NCBI GenBank assembly: GCA_965261955.1
Contig: CBDHEM010000069.1
Location: 310,001 to 374,000, forward strand
Direction: 5' to 3'
DNA: 64,000 nt
Origin: JABAAI01 sp965261955
Lineage (GTDB): Bacteria > Spirochaetota > Leptospiria > Leptospirales > Leptonemataceae
Each line of letters opens with the position of its first letter. Within the stretch, counting starts at the first letter, position 1. The translations under genes were made by a program, and so were the position numbers. Shown in pieces: positions 1 to 9,600 of this stretch. Under the pieces are notes generated by a model that ran no database searches, was not told the DNA's origin, and saw only the letters and a list, made by a program, of their open reading frames with translations.

Positions 1-592
1 GTTCGTCCATGGGAACACACTGCAATATAAACTCCACGCCCTTTGGTGATCTTCCATTATCACTGTCATTACTTCCTGCAAGACCTAAGCGCTCTTCCCA
101 ACAGGGAGAGATGTAAAAAAAACCACTTTCTAAATCCCAATCCCAAACTCCATCTTTACCACCTCGAATAATAGCTTCATAGCGATCTTTAAGATTTTGT
201 AAGTATTTAAACTTCCCATCCTCTTCACTAACATCATATATAGACCAAAGGCAGGCCTGCTCCTCCTCCGAAATTCTGTGCCACTCCATAAGGATTTCAA
301 CAACCCGATTGTCTTTTAATCTAACACGAAAATGAGTATCTTCTTTGCCAATATAAATCTGAGACAAACGCACCTCAAAATTATCTGAGTTCAAGATACG
401 TTCAGCAAATAGGCCACTCAGGTCATCCCAATTGATCTTTGCACTTTTATCGGAAATAGGAACGAAATCCCGAAAACCTTCACTCCAATAAATAGGTTTT
501 TTTTTCGAATCCGTTAAAAGGACCCTTCTAGAGTCTGATTGAAAAAAAGTGGACAAAAAGCCAAGAGAAATATCAGTTGTAGTATCTATCAT
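1..592 (-). CDS. PAS-domain signalling protein, N-terminal part (cut by window edge)
   Basis: An open frame starts at an ATG (592-590) and runs without a stop to base 1, so about 197 N-terminal residues are visible and the C terminus lies outside. A GGTGG stretch about 8 bases upstream could be the ribosome site. Residues roughly 140-185 read like the start of a PAS fold: a helix beginning RYEAIIRG is followed by GVWDWDLESG and FFYISPCWEERLGL, the usual pattern ahead of GGDEF, EAL or histidine-kinase output domains. The region before it (about residues 15-120) may be a weaker second PAS unit. No output domain can be seen, so a c-di-GMP enzyme or kinase role is only inference. It is divergent from pdxH across a 139-base gap. 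Confidence 0.75.
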   Translation of the reverse strand, partial: MIDTTTDISLGFLSTFFQSDSRRVLLTDSKKKPIYWSEGFRDFVPISDKSAKINWDDLSGLFAERILNSDNFEVRLSQIYIGKEDTHFRVRLKDNRVVEILMEWHRISEEEQACLWSIYDVSEEDGKFKYLQNLKDRYEAIIRGGKDGVWDWDLESGFFYISPCWEERLGLAGSNDSDNGRSPKGVEFILQCVPMDE

Positions 593-731
593 CTTTCAAA
601 AAAATCCACCCCTTAATATATACTATTACAATTGATTGTGCAAGCATTTTTTTAGAGGTTTTTTTACAAAAACTAAAAATCCCTACTCTGTAATGATTTT
701 ATTGCAGTTAGACTTGCCATAACTCCCAGTA

Positions 732-1388
732 ATGTGTATGTTTTTTAGAAAAGAAAAAACAAATGTGGATCCTTTTTCGATTTTTAGTGAATGGTTTCAA
801 GAAGCAACGACTGCGATCCCCGAAAACCCAAATGCAATGGCAGTTGCAACTGTAACCCCAGATGGACAGCCTACTGTACGAATTGTACTACTAAAAGAGT
901 TTAGTCCAAAGGGTTTTGTTTTTTTTACAAACTATACTAGCTCAAAAAGCCAACAACTTGATATAAATAACAAAGCCTCTCTCCTTTTTTATTGGAACAC
1001 TATCAAAAAACAAGTTCGCGTAGAAGGCACAGTACAAAAAGTTCCCCACAAAGTTTCTGAACACTACTTTCACTCCAGATCGAGAGAAAGTCAACTAGGA
1101 ACTCACGCTTCATTACAAAGCCAGAAATTAGATTCACATGGAACACTAGAAAAACGTTTTTTCGAATTTCAAAAAAAATTTGATAAAAAGACAGTGCCAT
1201 GTCCAGAGAATTGGGGTGGGTATATCTTAGAACCAAACTATATCGAGTTTTGGCAAAATGGATATCATCGTCTACACAAGCGCACTATATTCACAAAAAT
1301 TAGGCAAAAAAATCATAATGGAGAGATTGAAAAACGAAACACCCCTGACGCCCCTCATCAATGGAAGAAAGAACGTTTATTTCCTTAA
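732..1388 (+). CDS. pdxH: Pyridoxamine 5'-phosphate oxidase
   Basis: This FMN enzyme oxidises pyridoxamine or pyridoxine 5'-phosphate to pyridoxal 5'-phosphate in the cytoplasm. The 218 residues match the usual PdxH length. Visible family features are the N-terminal block AMAVATVTPDGQPTVRIVLLK (about residues 36-56), the FMN-binding GFVFFTNYTSSKS segment, the SRESQLG motif near residue 116, and the C-terminal WGGYILEPNYIEFWQNG..RLHKR block, with the closing WKKERLFP standing where the family ends in W.x.RL.P. The canonical RLHDR motif reads RLHKR here, a modest deviation at a conserved position. Starts at codon 1 or codon 3 (both ATG) are equally possible. Its neighbours downstream on the same strand are the amine-metabolism cluster, 54 bases away. 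Confidence 0.93.
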   Translation: MCMFFRKEKTNVDPFSIFSEWFQEATTAIPENPNAMAVATVTPDGQPTVRIVLLKEFSPKGFVFFTNYTSSKSQQLDINNKASLLFYWNTIKKQVRVEGTVQKVPHKVSEHYFHSRSRESQLGTHASLQSQKLDSHGTLEKRFFEFQKKFDKKTVPCPENWGGYILEPNYIEFWQNGYHRLHKRTIFTKIRQKNHNGEIEKRNTPDAPHQWKKERLFP

Positions 1389-1442
1389 CATAAAAAAACA
1401 GATGAAAGGGTTGACGTAAAATAAACTAACCACATTCATCTA

Positions 1443-2870
1443 TTGAAGTTTTCTTCTGAAGTTTTCTTTGACACTCCCATGCTCGATTCTGCAAATTCAC
1501 TTACAGAAAAACAAGTACTCGATCGAATTCGGGCAGTCAGGCACAATCATATTAAAGTTGCCGTTACTGATATTGATGGTGTATTGAGGGGTAAGTATAT
1601 ACATAAAGAAAAGTTTTTGGCAGCGGCACAAAGTCATTTTGGATTTTGTAATGTTGTTTTTGGATGGGATGTGGGCGATGTATGCTACGATAATGGAGAT
1701 TACACGGGTTGGCATACAGGCTATCCCGATGTGCAAGCTTGTATTGACCTAAAAACTTTTCGTGAAATTCCATGGGAAGAAAAAACACCCTTTTTCTTAG
1801 CAGACTTTTATGATGAAAAAAATAATGAAAAAAAAGCACTCTCTATTTGTCCTCGCAATCTGCTCAAAAGACAAATAGAAAAAGCAAAAAAATTGGGATT
1901 TGAAGCGAAGTTTGGCATAGAATTGGAATGGTTTAATTTTCATGAAACGCCACAAAGCCTACATGAAAAATCTTATACGAACATGACGACCATCAGTCCC
2001 GGTATGTTTGGTTATTCTATTCTAAGATCCAGTCAAAATAAAGACTATTTCCATGCTCTCTTTGGCGAGTTGTTAGATTTTGCCATACCCCTAGAGGGCA
2101 TCCATACTGAGACGGGTCCTGGTGTTTACGAGGCAGCAATACTAGCTTCAGATGCATTAGAAGCTGCTGACCGTGGTGTACTCCTCAAAAATGCTATAAA
2201 GGAAATTGCACATCGATTTGGGATCATGCCTAGTTTCATGGCAAAATGGGACTCCAATCTACCAGGCTGTAGTGGACACATACATCAATCCCTTTGGGAC
2301 ATAGAAAAGAGAAGAAATGTTTTTTTTGATGAAAACAGAAATTATAAAATGAGTCAAATTCTTTCTCAATATGTAGCTGGGCAAATGCATTGTTTACCGG
2401 AAATATTGCCTTTTTTTGCTCCTAATGTGAATAGCTACAAACGTCTAGTAGAAGGGCTTTGGGCACCTACCAAAGTTACTTGGGGAGTGGAAAATCGCAC
2501 TACCGCCCTACGCATCATCCCCGGAACAGAAAAATCTACTCGTCTAGAAACAAGAGTCGCGGGGGCTGATATGAATCCATACTTGGGTATAGTTGCCTGC
2601 TTGGCTAGTGGTCTTTATGGAATACAAAATCAACTTTCCCTCCAACAAGAAGCTCCAATTTTAGCGAATGCTTATAGTGTCACAAAGGCACCAAGCTTAG
2701 CCCGAAATCTATGGGAGGCCACCGAAAAAATGGAAAGGTCTCAAGTTGCAAAAGAACTTTTTGGAGATGATTTTGTGAAACATTTTGTCCAAACGCGACA
2801 ATGGGAATGGAGACAATTTCAAAAAACTGTTACAAATTGGGAGATTAAAAGATACTTTGAAATCATTTGA
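1443..2870 (+). CDS. Glutamine-synthetase-like ligase (probable gamma-glutamyl-amine synthetase)
   Basis: ATP-dependent ligase of the glutamine synthetase fold, expected to join glutamate to ammonia or an amine. Family signatures occur in order: FGIELEWFNFHE (first metal-binding acid pair), HTETGPGVYEAAI (second metal site), GCSGHIHQSLWD (nucleotide-site His), SYKRLVEGLWAPT, ENRTTALRIIPG, and the late RLETRVAGADMNPYL. The N terminus is shaped like the PuuA/GlnA-like subgroup rather than GlnA type I, and the adjacent dehydrogenase and GATase-type hydrolase favour a gamma-glutamylated amine over housekeeping glutamine synthesis. The frame opens with TTG at 1443; an in-frame ATG at 1479 (residue 13) is an alternative, and neither has a convincing ribosome site. 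Substrate is inferred from context only. Confidence 0.85.
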   Translation: MKFSSEVFFDTPMLDSANSLTEKQVLDRIRAVRHNHIKVAVTDIDGVLRGKYIHKEKFLAAAQSHFGFCNVVFGWDVGDVCYDNGDYTGWHTGYPDVQACIDLKTFREIPWEEKTPFFLADFYDEKNNEKKALSICPRNLLKRQIEKAKKLGFEAKFGIELEWFNFHETPQSLHEKSYTNMTTISPGMFGYSILRSSQNKDYFHALFGELLDFAIPLEGIHTETGPGVYEAAILASDALEAADRGVLLKNAIKEIAHRFGIMPSFMAKWDSNLPGCSGHIHQSLWDIEKRRNVFFDENRNYKMSQILSQYVAGQMHCLPEILPFFAPNVNSYKRLVEGLWAPTKVTWGVENRTTALRIIPGTEKSTRLETRVAGADMNPYLGIVACLASGLYGIQNQLSLQQEAPILANAYSVTKAPSLARNLWEATEKMERSQVAKELFGDDFVKHFVQTRQWEWRQFQKTVTNWEIKRYFEII

Positions 2871-4155
2871 TGTAATATCGTACTATAGCTTCCCAACAAA
2901 TATCTTTTTTGGAAAAAATGCGAGAAGCTTAGCTCCAAGTAAACTAAGAGAGGCCGGATGTTTTCGACCTCTCTTAGTTACAGATCGTAGCTTAGCACCT
3001 CTTCACTTCATTACCGAAATCAAGATGATGTTGGAAAAAACAGGAGGTGAGCCAAAAGAAATCCCCATCAACGTAGAGGTTTTCAGCGATATTTGGGGAA
3101 ATCCTGTTGAATCCCAAATTCAATCGGGTGTATACTCCTATCAGAATGCAAACTGTGATTCTGTGATTGCTGTTGGGGGGGGAGCTGTCTTGGATAGTGC
3201 AAAGGCTATTTTGCTTATGGCAAAACACCTTGGCCATCTTTTTGACTACGAAGATGGTAAAGAAGATAGTCGCTCAATTGATCCCACGGCCATACCATAC
3301 TTTTTAGCCATTCCAACGACGGCCGGTACGGGGAGTGAAGTCGGTAGAAGTGCTGTTATTTCTGACGATGTTACAAAAGCGAAAAAAATCATTTATTCTC
3401 CTGCATTGTTACCGCAAGCCGTTTTAGCGGATCCAGAACTCACAGTTCAATTGCCAACAGGGGTAACGGCAAGCACTGGTATGGATGCTCTCACTCACTG
3501 CATTGAAGCCTATCTAGCTAAAGGTTTTCACCCCATATGTGATGGTATTGCTCTAGAGGGCATAGCTCTCATCTCAAAGAGCCTTGAAAAATGCGTATAT
3601 TTCAGCAAACAAAACGAACTTTTTCATCCTCAGTCTAACGGTCACAGCTCTGGAGATATTTCCTCCTCTGAAGATACTTCCTCCCTAGAAGAACAAATCT
3701 ACTATCGTGGTCTTATGCTCAACGCTGCTATGATGGGGGCTATTGCATTCCAAAAAGGTTTAGGAGTGACCCATTCCTGTGCCCATGCTCTTTCGACTAT
3801 CTACGACTTACATCATGGACTAGCAAACGGTATTATGCTTCCTTATGCGATGTGTTTTAATGCAGAAAAAGAGAAAGATCGATTTGATCTGATGAAAAAG
3901 TCAGCAGGAGTAAATATGAATTTTATTGATTGGATCATTAGTCTGCAAAAAAATATAGGTATACCAGAAAAACTTAGTGCATTAGAAATTGAAAAAGAAG
4001 AATGGGACTCTCGGTTGGATACACTGGTAGATTTTGCCTTTCAAGATGTATGCCACCAGCTTAATCCACGTGAAGTTACAAAAGAAGACTTCAAAAAATT
4101 ATACCAAAATGCCTTTTCTGGTGTTCTAAAAAAGCCATCAGTATTTTTTTCATAA
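2857..4155 (+). CDS. Iron-containing (group III) alcohol dehydrogenase
   Basis: NAD(P)-dependent, metal-dependent dehydrogenase of the Fe-ADH family. The N terminus after the chosen start reads like the family opening (YYSFPTNIFFGKNA), followed by the nucleotide-binding GGGAVLDSAKAI and PTTAGTGSEVG motifs. The four metal ligands are identifiable: Asp in AVLADPEL, His in MDALTHCIEAY, His in the HSCAHALS region and His in YDLHHGLANG. The open frame extends back to 2785, but those codons only overlap the end of the upstream ligase; TTG at 2857, behind GGGAG at 2839-2843, gives the expected length and a 14-base overlap typical of translational coupling. A serine/glutamate-rich insert (about residues 265-290, HSSGDISSSEDTSS) is unusual. 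The substrate is probably an aldehyde or alcohol from the amine pathway. Confidence 0.9.
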   Translation: MKSFDVISYYSFPTNIFFGKNARSLAPSKLREAGCFRPLLVTDRSLAPLHFITEIKMMLEKTGGEPKEIPINVEVFSDIWGNPVESQIQSGVYSYQNANCDSVIAVGGGAVLDSAKAILLMAKHLGHLFDYEDGKEDSRSIDPTAIPYFLAIPTTAGTGSEVGRSAVISDDVTKAKKIIYSPALLPQAVLADPELTVQLPTGVTASTGMDALTHCIEAYLAKGFHPICDGIALEGIALISKSLEKCVYFSKQNELFHPQSNGHSSGDISSSEDTSSLEEQIYYRGLMLNAAMMGAIAFQKGLGVTHSCAHALSTIYDLHHGLANGIMLPYAMCFNAEKEKDRFDLMKKSAGVNMNFIDWIISLQKNIGIPEKLSALEIEKEEWDSRLDTLVDFAFQDVCHQLNPREVTKEDFKKLYQNAFSGVLKKPSVFFS

Positions 4156-4178
4156 AAGAGATAATAACTCAGAAATTG

Positions 4179-4994
4179 ATGGAGGTAAAACACAAAATAC
4201 GGATAGGATTATCGGCTTGTTTCTTTCACCCCGATCCTGCGAGGGTCGTCTTTGCCCCTAAAACACTTCTCTATTTTGAAGAAACCATGGCTCGACTTGT
4301 GATGTCCCAGGGAGCGTTCCCTGTTTTAATGCCACGAGAGGCATATGATTTCCAAGCAATCGATTTACTCTCAGAAGTAGATGGTTTAATTCTACAGGCT
4401 GGTTCTGATATCTCACCTCTTCACTACAAAGAAAAAGCTCTAAAGGAGGATTGGGAGGGCGACAAAGTACGAGATGACTATGAGATTGACTTAATACACA
4501 AGGCAATGGATTTAAACAAACCTATTCTAGGAATATGTCGTGGTTTACAAATCATCAATGTTACTTTTGGGGGTAGCCTCTATCAAGATATAGACACACA
4601 AGTCAAAACAGAAACGGAACATCGTAATCCAGATAAATACGATAAACTTACCCATGAAGTGAGCATACTTCCAGAGACTCAATTGGCAAAGATGTATAAC
4701 GGTAGTCCAGGGGGAAAAGTAGTCAGTGTCCACCATCAAGGAATAAAGCAACTGGGTAGGGGGCTGGTTGTGGAAGCATATTCTAAAGAAGATAAGATTA
4801 TAGAAGCTATTCGCTACATTCCTAGCCTATCGGAAAAAACAAACTCACAGGGAAAAGAAGAAGCACCTTACGTTTTTGGAATCCAATGGCATCCTGAATA
4901 TCACGAAGGAAAAGAAGACCTCGATTTACTCGATGCTAGGCCTATTATTCAAGATTTTATAGAAGCCATTATTAAACGCAAAAAAAATCTATAG
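4179..4994 (+). CDS. Class I glutamine amidotransferase-like hydrolase (PuuD / peptidase C26 type)
   Basis: Cytoplasmic thiol hydrolase of the gamma-glutamyl-gamma-aminobutyrate hydrolase type, which removes a glutamyl group from a gamma-glutamylated amine product. The nucleophile elbow is GICRG (about residue 118), followed by LQIINVTFGGSLYQD; the catalytic His-Glu pair is in FGIQWHPEYH near residue 235. The early GLILQAGSDISP and the VSVHHQG segment are also family marks. At about 271 residues the length is normal. TTG at 4176 is directly followed by ATG at 4179; ATG is preferred. It lies 23 bases after the dehydrogenase and completes a ligase-dehydrogenase-hydrolase cluster. An aldehyde dehydrogenase, normally needed in the Puu route, is not in the cluster. 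Confidence 0.88.
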   Translation: MEVKHKIRIGLSACFFHPDPARVVFAPKTLLYFEETMARLVMSQGAFPVLMPREAYDFQAIDLLSEVDGLILQAGSDISPLHYKEKALKEDWEGDKVRDDYEIDLIHKAMDLNKPILGICRGLQIINVTFGGSLYQDIDTQVKTETEHRNPDKYDKLTHEVSILPETQLAKMYNGSPGGKVVSVHHQGIKQLGRGLVVEAYSKEDKIIEAIRYIPSLSEKTNSQGKEEAPYVFGIQWHPEYHEGKEDLDLLDARPIIQDFIEAIIKRKKNL

Positions 4995-5446
4995 CATAAG
5001 TTCATGGCGTAAATTCAATAAGAATTTTGAGAAATTTAATCTGCTATTCGTTTATATAAATATTTTTGCGATATATACTTTTGAAGTATTTTTTTAAGAA
5101 AAAGAAGCTAGTCTTGATTTTGATAATTCAATAAAATTTCAAAATACGGAAAGAGCATGATATAAAAAAAGGTATAAAAATTGTCCTATATCTATAAAGG
5201 GCTGTTGCAAAATACAGAAAAACAAGACACTACCCATCTAAAATATCCTACATCGGCGTTTTACAGCATTACTTTCTTCTTTCTTTCTTACTTTTTGCAA
5301 CAATCTCATGAAAATTAAAACGTAAAAAATTTATAAAAATACCAATTAGTCTAAAGAAAAAAAAAGAATACTTAGAGTATAGATATTTGATTCCAGCTAT
5401 GGTAGCAAAAATATTTCACGTAAATAGAGTCATTCTTTCTATTTTA
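4995..5446. other. Convergent intergenic gap, no gene
   Basis: This 452-base, very AT-rich gap lies between the converging amidotransferase-like gene and larE. No open frame with coding character was found on either strand. It holds one copy of the dispersed repeat (5199-5303). I saw no clear GC-rich terminator hairpin for either gene. Confidence 0.6.
5199..5303. repeat. Copy A of a ~105-bp dispersed repeat with inverted ends
   Basis: The segment opens GGGCTGTTGCAAAATACAG and closes TACTTTTTGCAACAATC, so the ends form a near-perfect inverted repeat (CTGTTGCAAAA against TTTTTGCAACA). Its middle includes TACATCGGCGTTTTACAGCA, which aligns with the middle of copies near 6.5, 44.2 and 62.4 kb. 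No coding capacity. The form fits a MITE-like element. Confidence 0.6.
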
Positions 5447-6304
5447 TCACTTTGAAGGAGGCGAGCAATCATCAGAATTTGTCAAATGTGCAAAACCTTT
5501 GCTCATTCGACCACTTTGGAACGGCTCTAGGTCAAGACTAACATATTTAAAACCAAGAAATTGTAAGTATTTTCGAATGCTATCACGCTTCTCAAAGCCA
5601 TGTTTCACATCCCATAGTAAGCCCATTTGGTCTGGAGACAATTCAATACGTGCTAAATCTCCATGATGACGTACTCGAAAATTCCGGAAGCCACAGGAGA
5701 GTAAAAAATGTTCCGCCTTTTCAATTTGTTCTAATTTTTTCACTGTCACTTTCTGAAAATGAGGGATACGAGAAGACAAACAAGGAGAAGCTGGTTTATC
5801 CCATATCGAGAGTCCAATTTTTTTAGCTATGGCACGAATTTCTTTTTTTGTAAAAGCAAGAGACTGTAAGGGGGATAGTATCCCCCTTTCTTTCGCAGCA
5901 TTCTGCCCTGGCCGAAAATCATTTTTATCGTCTAGGTTTGCACCATTGGCTATATAAGAAAAACCTTCTTTTTTCGCCACATCTATCAAAAGACTATACA
6001 ACTCTCCTTTACAGTGATAGCATCGCTGGGGTGTGTTTTCGAGGTAAGCTGATAATTTCCATTCTTGTGAAAAAACAAAGCGATGGGGTAAGTCTATTTC
6101 TGCAGCCAATTCAACAGAAATTTCTTTTTGCCGTTGCCCTAAAGAAGGAGAAACTGCAGTCACAGCTAGAATATTTTTCTTTCCAAGGACATCTCGTGCC
6201 ACTTTAGCCAAAAAGCCACTATCTACGCCTCCAGAAAAGGCTATGAGTAACATTTTTTTAGAAGCTATATAATTTTTTAGCTCAGAATATCTGTCCAGCT
6301 GCAC
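5447..6304 (-). CDS. larE: ATP-dependent sacrificial sulfur transferase LarE
   Basis: LarE adenylates a pyridinium carboxylate precursor and donates its own cysteine sulfur to build the nickel-pincer cofactor of lactate racemase and relatives. Residues 23-30 are the PP-loop ATP pyrophosphatase motif (AFSGGVDSG); the NTPQRCYHCKGELY segment near residue 90 and the SPCLSSRIP segment near residue 180 carry conserved cysteines, the latter at the position of the known sulfur donor. At 285 residues the length is normal. It begins with GTG. No larB, larC or racemase gene is in the window, so the target enzyme is unknown. The frame is intact and lies just downstream of the giant haemagglutinin gene on the same strand, separated by 309 bases. 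Confidence 0.9.
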   Translation of the reverse strand: MQLDRYSELKNYIASKKMLLIAFSGGVDSGFLAKVARDVLGKKNILAVTAVSPSLGQRQKEISVELAAEIDLPHRFVFSQEWKLSAYLENTPQRCYHCKGELYSLLIDVAKKEGFSYIANGANLDDKNDFRPGQNAAKERGILSPLQSLAFTKKEIRAIAKKIGLSIWDKPASPCLSSRIPHFQKVTVKKLEQIEKAEHFLLSCGFRNFRVRHHGDLARIELSPDQMGLLWDVKHGFEKRDSIRKYLQFLGFKYVSLDLEPFQSGRMSKGFAHLTNSDDCSPPSK

Positions 6305-6613
6305 TATGCATAAAAGCCATCTATTCCAGTGGAGTAAATCAGAAAATACTCCATATCTAATTGTAGCATAAATCGTAAAATAGCGTGTAACCCATAATTT
6401 CGTACTTATCTGCCACTGGCAAAAAGGAAGCTATTGCGCAAAACATCTAAAGAAATAGGAAAGTAACCATGTGGAATACTTCAAATCGGTGTTTCGTAGT
6501 GCTCTATTTGCAATTATTTACATTTTGCAACAGCATATATGAGAATATTAGCCACAGTCGCCTAAAAGCACAAGTTTCTTTCCCTTGTGATCAGAGTGTA
6601 CATACACCAAAGC
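6305..6613. other. Gap downstream of the haemagglutinin, no immunity gene
   Basis: These 309 bases between the stop of the giant haemagglutinin and the start of larE contain no open frame with coding character. They hold one dispersed-repeat copy (6430-6534) and a weak 6-bp hairpin CACAAG/CTTGTG around 6569-6590. A contact-dependent-inhibition immunity gene would be expected just here, and none is present. Confidence 0.6.
6430..6534. repeat. Copy B of the ~105-bp dispersed repeat
   Basis: It starts GCTATTGCGCAAAACATCT and ends ACATTTTGCAACAGC, with the internal block ATCGGTGTTTCGTAGTGC aligning to copies A and C. The right end is exact; the left end has drifted. It lies just beyond the 3' end of the haemagglutinin gene. 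Confidence 0.55.
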
Positions 6614-9600
6614 CTAGGGTACATAACTAAAATCCGTACCATCACCAAAACCATCATCATCATCAAAATTTATATCACCAATATTTTCAACAAAACCTTC
6701 AAATCCTCCTTCTCCCCAAACCTCCTCGGCACGCTGTTTATTTAACGTCTCACTAGCATTTAGTTTTTTTGAAGAGGGCTCTCCTCCTAAGGATGGATTT
6801 TCGAGAATCATTTCTTTACGCATTTCCTGTACCCAATCCGGTGAAAAAAATACTTCTTCATTACTCTTACCATGAATAGGAAGATTTATGGCATGATTTC
6901 CAGCAGCATCGCTTCGATAATAACCACTGCTATACCTCTCATACTCTGCATTCATTTCCACTATTCCTTCAAAAACCATTGCAAGCGAAGCGACTATAGG
7001 CTCCCCAATATAGGCATTTGCTGTAGCCGAAAGGTCATCAACTGTTTCATTTGTGCGCCACTTCGCTTCAAGAGAACCAGAGCCGGAAAATAAACTCACT
7101 TCATTAAATTCATTCATATCAGTAGCCGTTTTCGAAGCATTTTCAGAAGCAACAACCATCCCAGCCCTAAGCGATATTGTAGCAGCCGTTTCTAATGCTG
7201 GTAAGGACACAATCCCTGCCTTCAAGGCCTTCGAGGCCGGAAACGCTAGGCCTACTGCACTCGCAAGAGGTGCATCTATCCCACCTGTACCATTACAGTC
7301 ATAACACCGACCAACAGACATATTTTTTATTTCATCACTCTCGGGAAGCTTAAGCTCTTCTGTTGCCAGATAGTGGGTAGATCTTGTACTACCGGTTGCC
7401 CCCAAATTAACAACACTCCCATCTTCATCAAAATTCAAAACAAGATCACCAAGCGTTTCCACATTTTCCCGACCATATAAATCAACAACAGCTGTACCGT
7501 AATCTAGCCCGACGGAGAAGTGATTGATCGTTGCCTTAGAACCACCCATAGCCAACATACTTTCTGCTCCACCTCGCCCTAATTGTACAGCCATACCCCC
7601 TTCTGAAGAGAGGGCCATAGTTCTTTCTAAATCATCTTCGTTAGGGGGAGTGAAGCCAAAGATAGCCGAAGGCGCACCATTATCTTGTACCGTCAGATTA
7701 CTCTCTCCATGAATTTTAATCACCGGAGCTCCATCAGTACCCCCTCCTGATTGAATTTCCAAGCTATCAATATCAGTTATATCTATTCTCACAACTTGTT
7801 CTAATTCTGGATTGGCTCCTGGAGAAAGCATATTTCCCACACCTCGTAAACCAACGTTTGTCAAGCCTCTTGACAAAAACTCACGAAAACCATCGCCATA
7901 GCTACGGGGGCCTTCATTTCCATCAGCATCACTCTCCGTATATGTTTCTATCATAGCAAATTTACGAGACTCATAACGCCCAGGAAGAGCAGATGGGACA
8001 GACTCTTCTTCCAAACTAATTACACTCATCCCACCAAATTCATTTTCAATTACAACAGGCTTTCCACTCTCTAAATTCAACAGCCCTTCGCTCTTATCAT
8101 TCATACCGATAATAATTGCTACATTGGGATCAGCTATTTGATCCCGACCTTCCCCATACAAAGTATTCAATATGAAGCCCTCTGTTTTATTCTTCATCAC
8201 AGACGCTTTATCTTCTAAGGAATCAAAAGTATTCACTATGAAGCTCTCTGTTTTATTCTTCATCGCATACGCTTTATCTTCTAAGGAATGAAGTGTGGAA
8301 TGAACTGTTAGGCTGGCTAGCTCAAAATACTCATTACCAATTTCTTTCACATCACTACCAAATTCTTTCATTTTTTCAATACTGTTGATACCAAATTCCT
8401 TCACATCACTACCAAATTCTTTCACATTTTTAATACCATTACTCACAGATAGACCTTCTGTATATGGAGTAAACGGAGTGATCCCCATCGGCTCAAAAGC
8501 TCCTAGCCCAATATCTTTCCTGAGACCGTCCATATTCTCTCCCAAATTTAGGTAAGCCCGCTCATTAGCCGAAAGACCATTAGAGTCAACATCTGGAGCA
8601 GTCAGACTATTGTATTTTTTATCAGCGGCCGTCCAACCAAAATATCCTCCAATCCCTGCTATGGCCGTGCTCTTCAGAACTCCCACAGTGCTAACCCCTG
8701 CTGCAACAGCAACAGAGCCCAATCCAGCCACAACCCACCCCAGTGGAGTAGCTCTCATATCAACATTGACATCATCAATAGCAGCGAAGCTTTCTTGTAA
8801 TTGGGAAGACAGATTTTCATGTCCAGTCATATCCATAAGCATGCTAACCTCATTCAGTGACACAGCCTCTCCACCCGCACATCCACTGCCCTTACAAACT
8901 CCTATTTTTACTTCGCCCCCTAGTATTTCACCACCAGCTTGCCCAGAGACTTCAAGAGCATAATTACCCAAAAAACCAAGACCAGTTATACCATCACTAG
9001 GTGATTCTGAAACAACAAGACCATCCGCTTGAATTTTCATTTCTACCGCTACACCATGAGAATCCTCTTGAAAAAGAGACCCTTCTATATTTTGCATCAC
9101 AGTATCACCTTTGTCGTTAAGGCTCAAAGCTTCCAAAGTCACATCAAGACCAGGCACATAATTATTCCCATCTTGATCTAAATCCCCAACCATTAAATGC
9201 ATAGGGGCATCTGGATTTAAACTCGTAATATGAGTCTGACCAATTTCATCTGTTCCTTCAGGAAGTATTTTTAGTCCCACCCCATTACCACTTATGTGAG
9301 TAAGCTCACGGCCTTCACCAGACCCTTCCTCCTCTGGTTTAGGATTATCTTTCAGCTTAGTTATGGTGAAAGGACCGCCTATGCTGATAGACATCGCATC
9401 TGAAGTATAACTCAAGGAAGTGACTTCTAACCCTCCATCAACAGGATTACCAGTAATAGTAGTTCTCTCTTGCTCTGTAGGATCCATGCTTAGAAGCGTG
9501 TTAACCAAAGCAACACCCTTCCCATCTAGCGAAATTTGTGCCACTTCTTCCCCCTGTAATGGTAACAATTCCGCACCTGTAACACCTTCACCATTCCAAT

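Noticed and set aside
2785..2856. Longer start for the iron alcohol dehydrogenase
   Set aside because: These codons only overlap the end of the upstream ligase gene and read as low-quality sequence; family members begin near the YYSFPTNIFFG segment.
6305..6613. Possible CDI immunity gene after the haemagglutinin
   Set aside because: No open frame of useful size exists here on either strand; the space is a repeat copy and AT-rich spacer.
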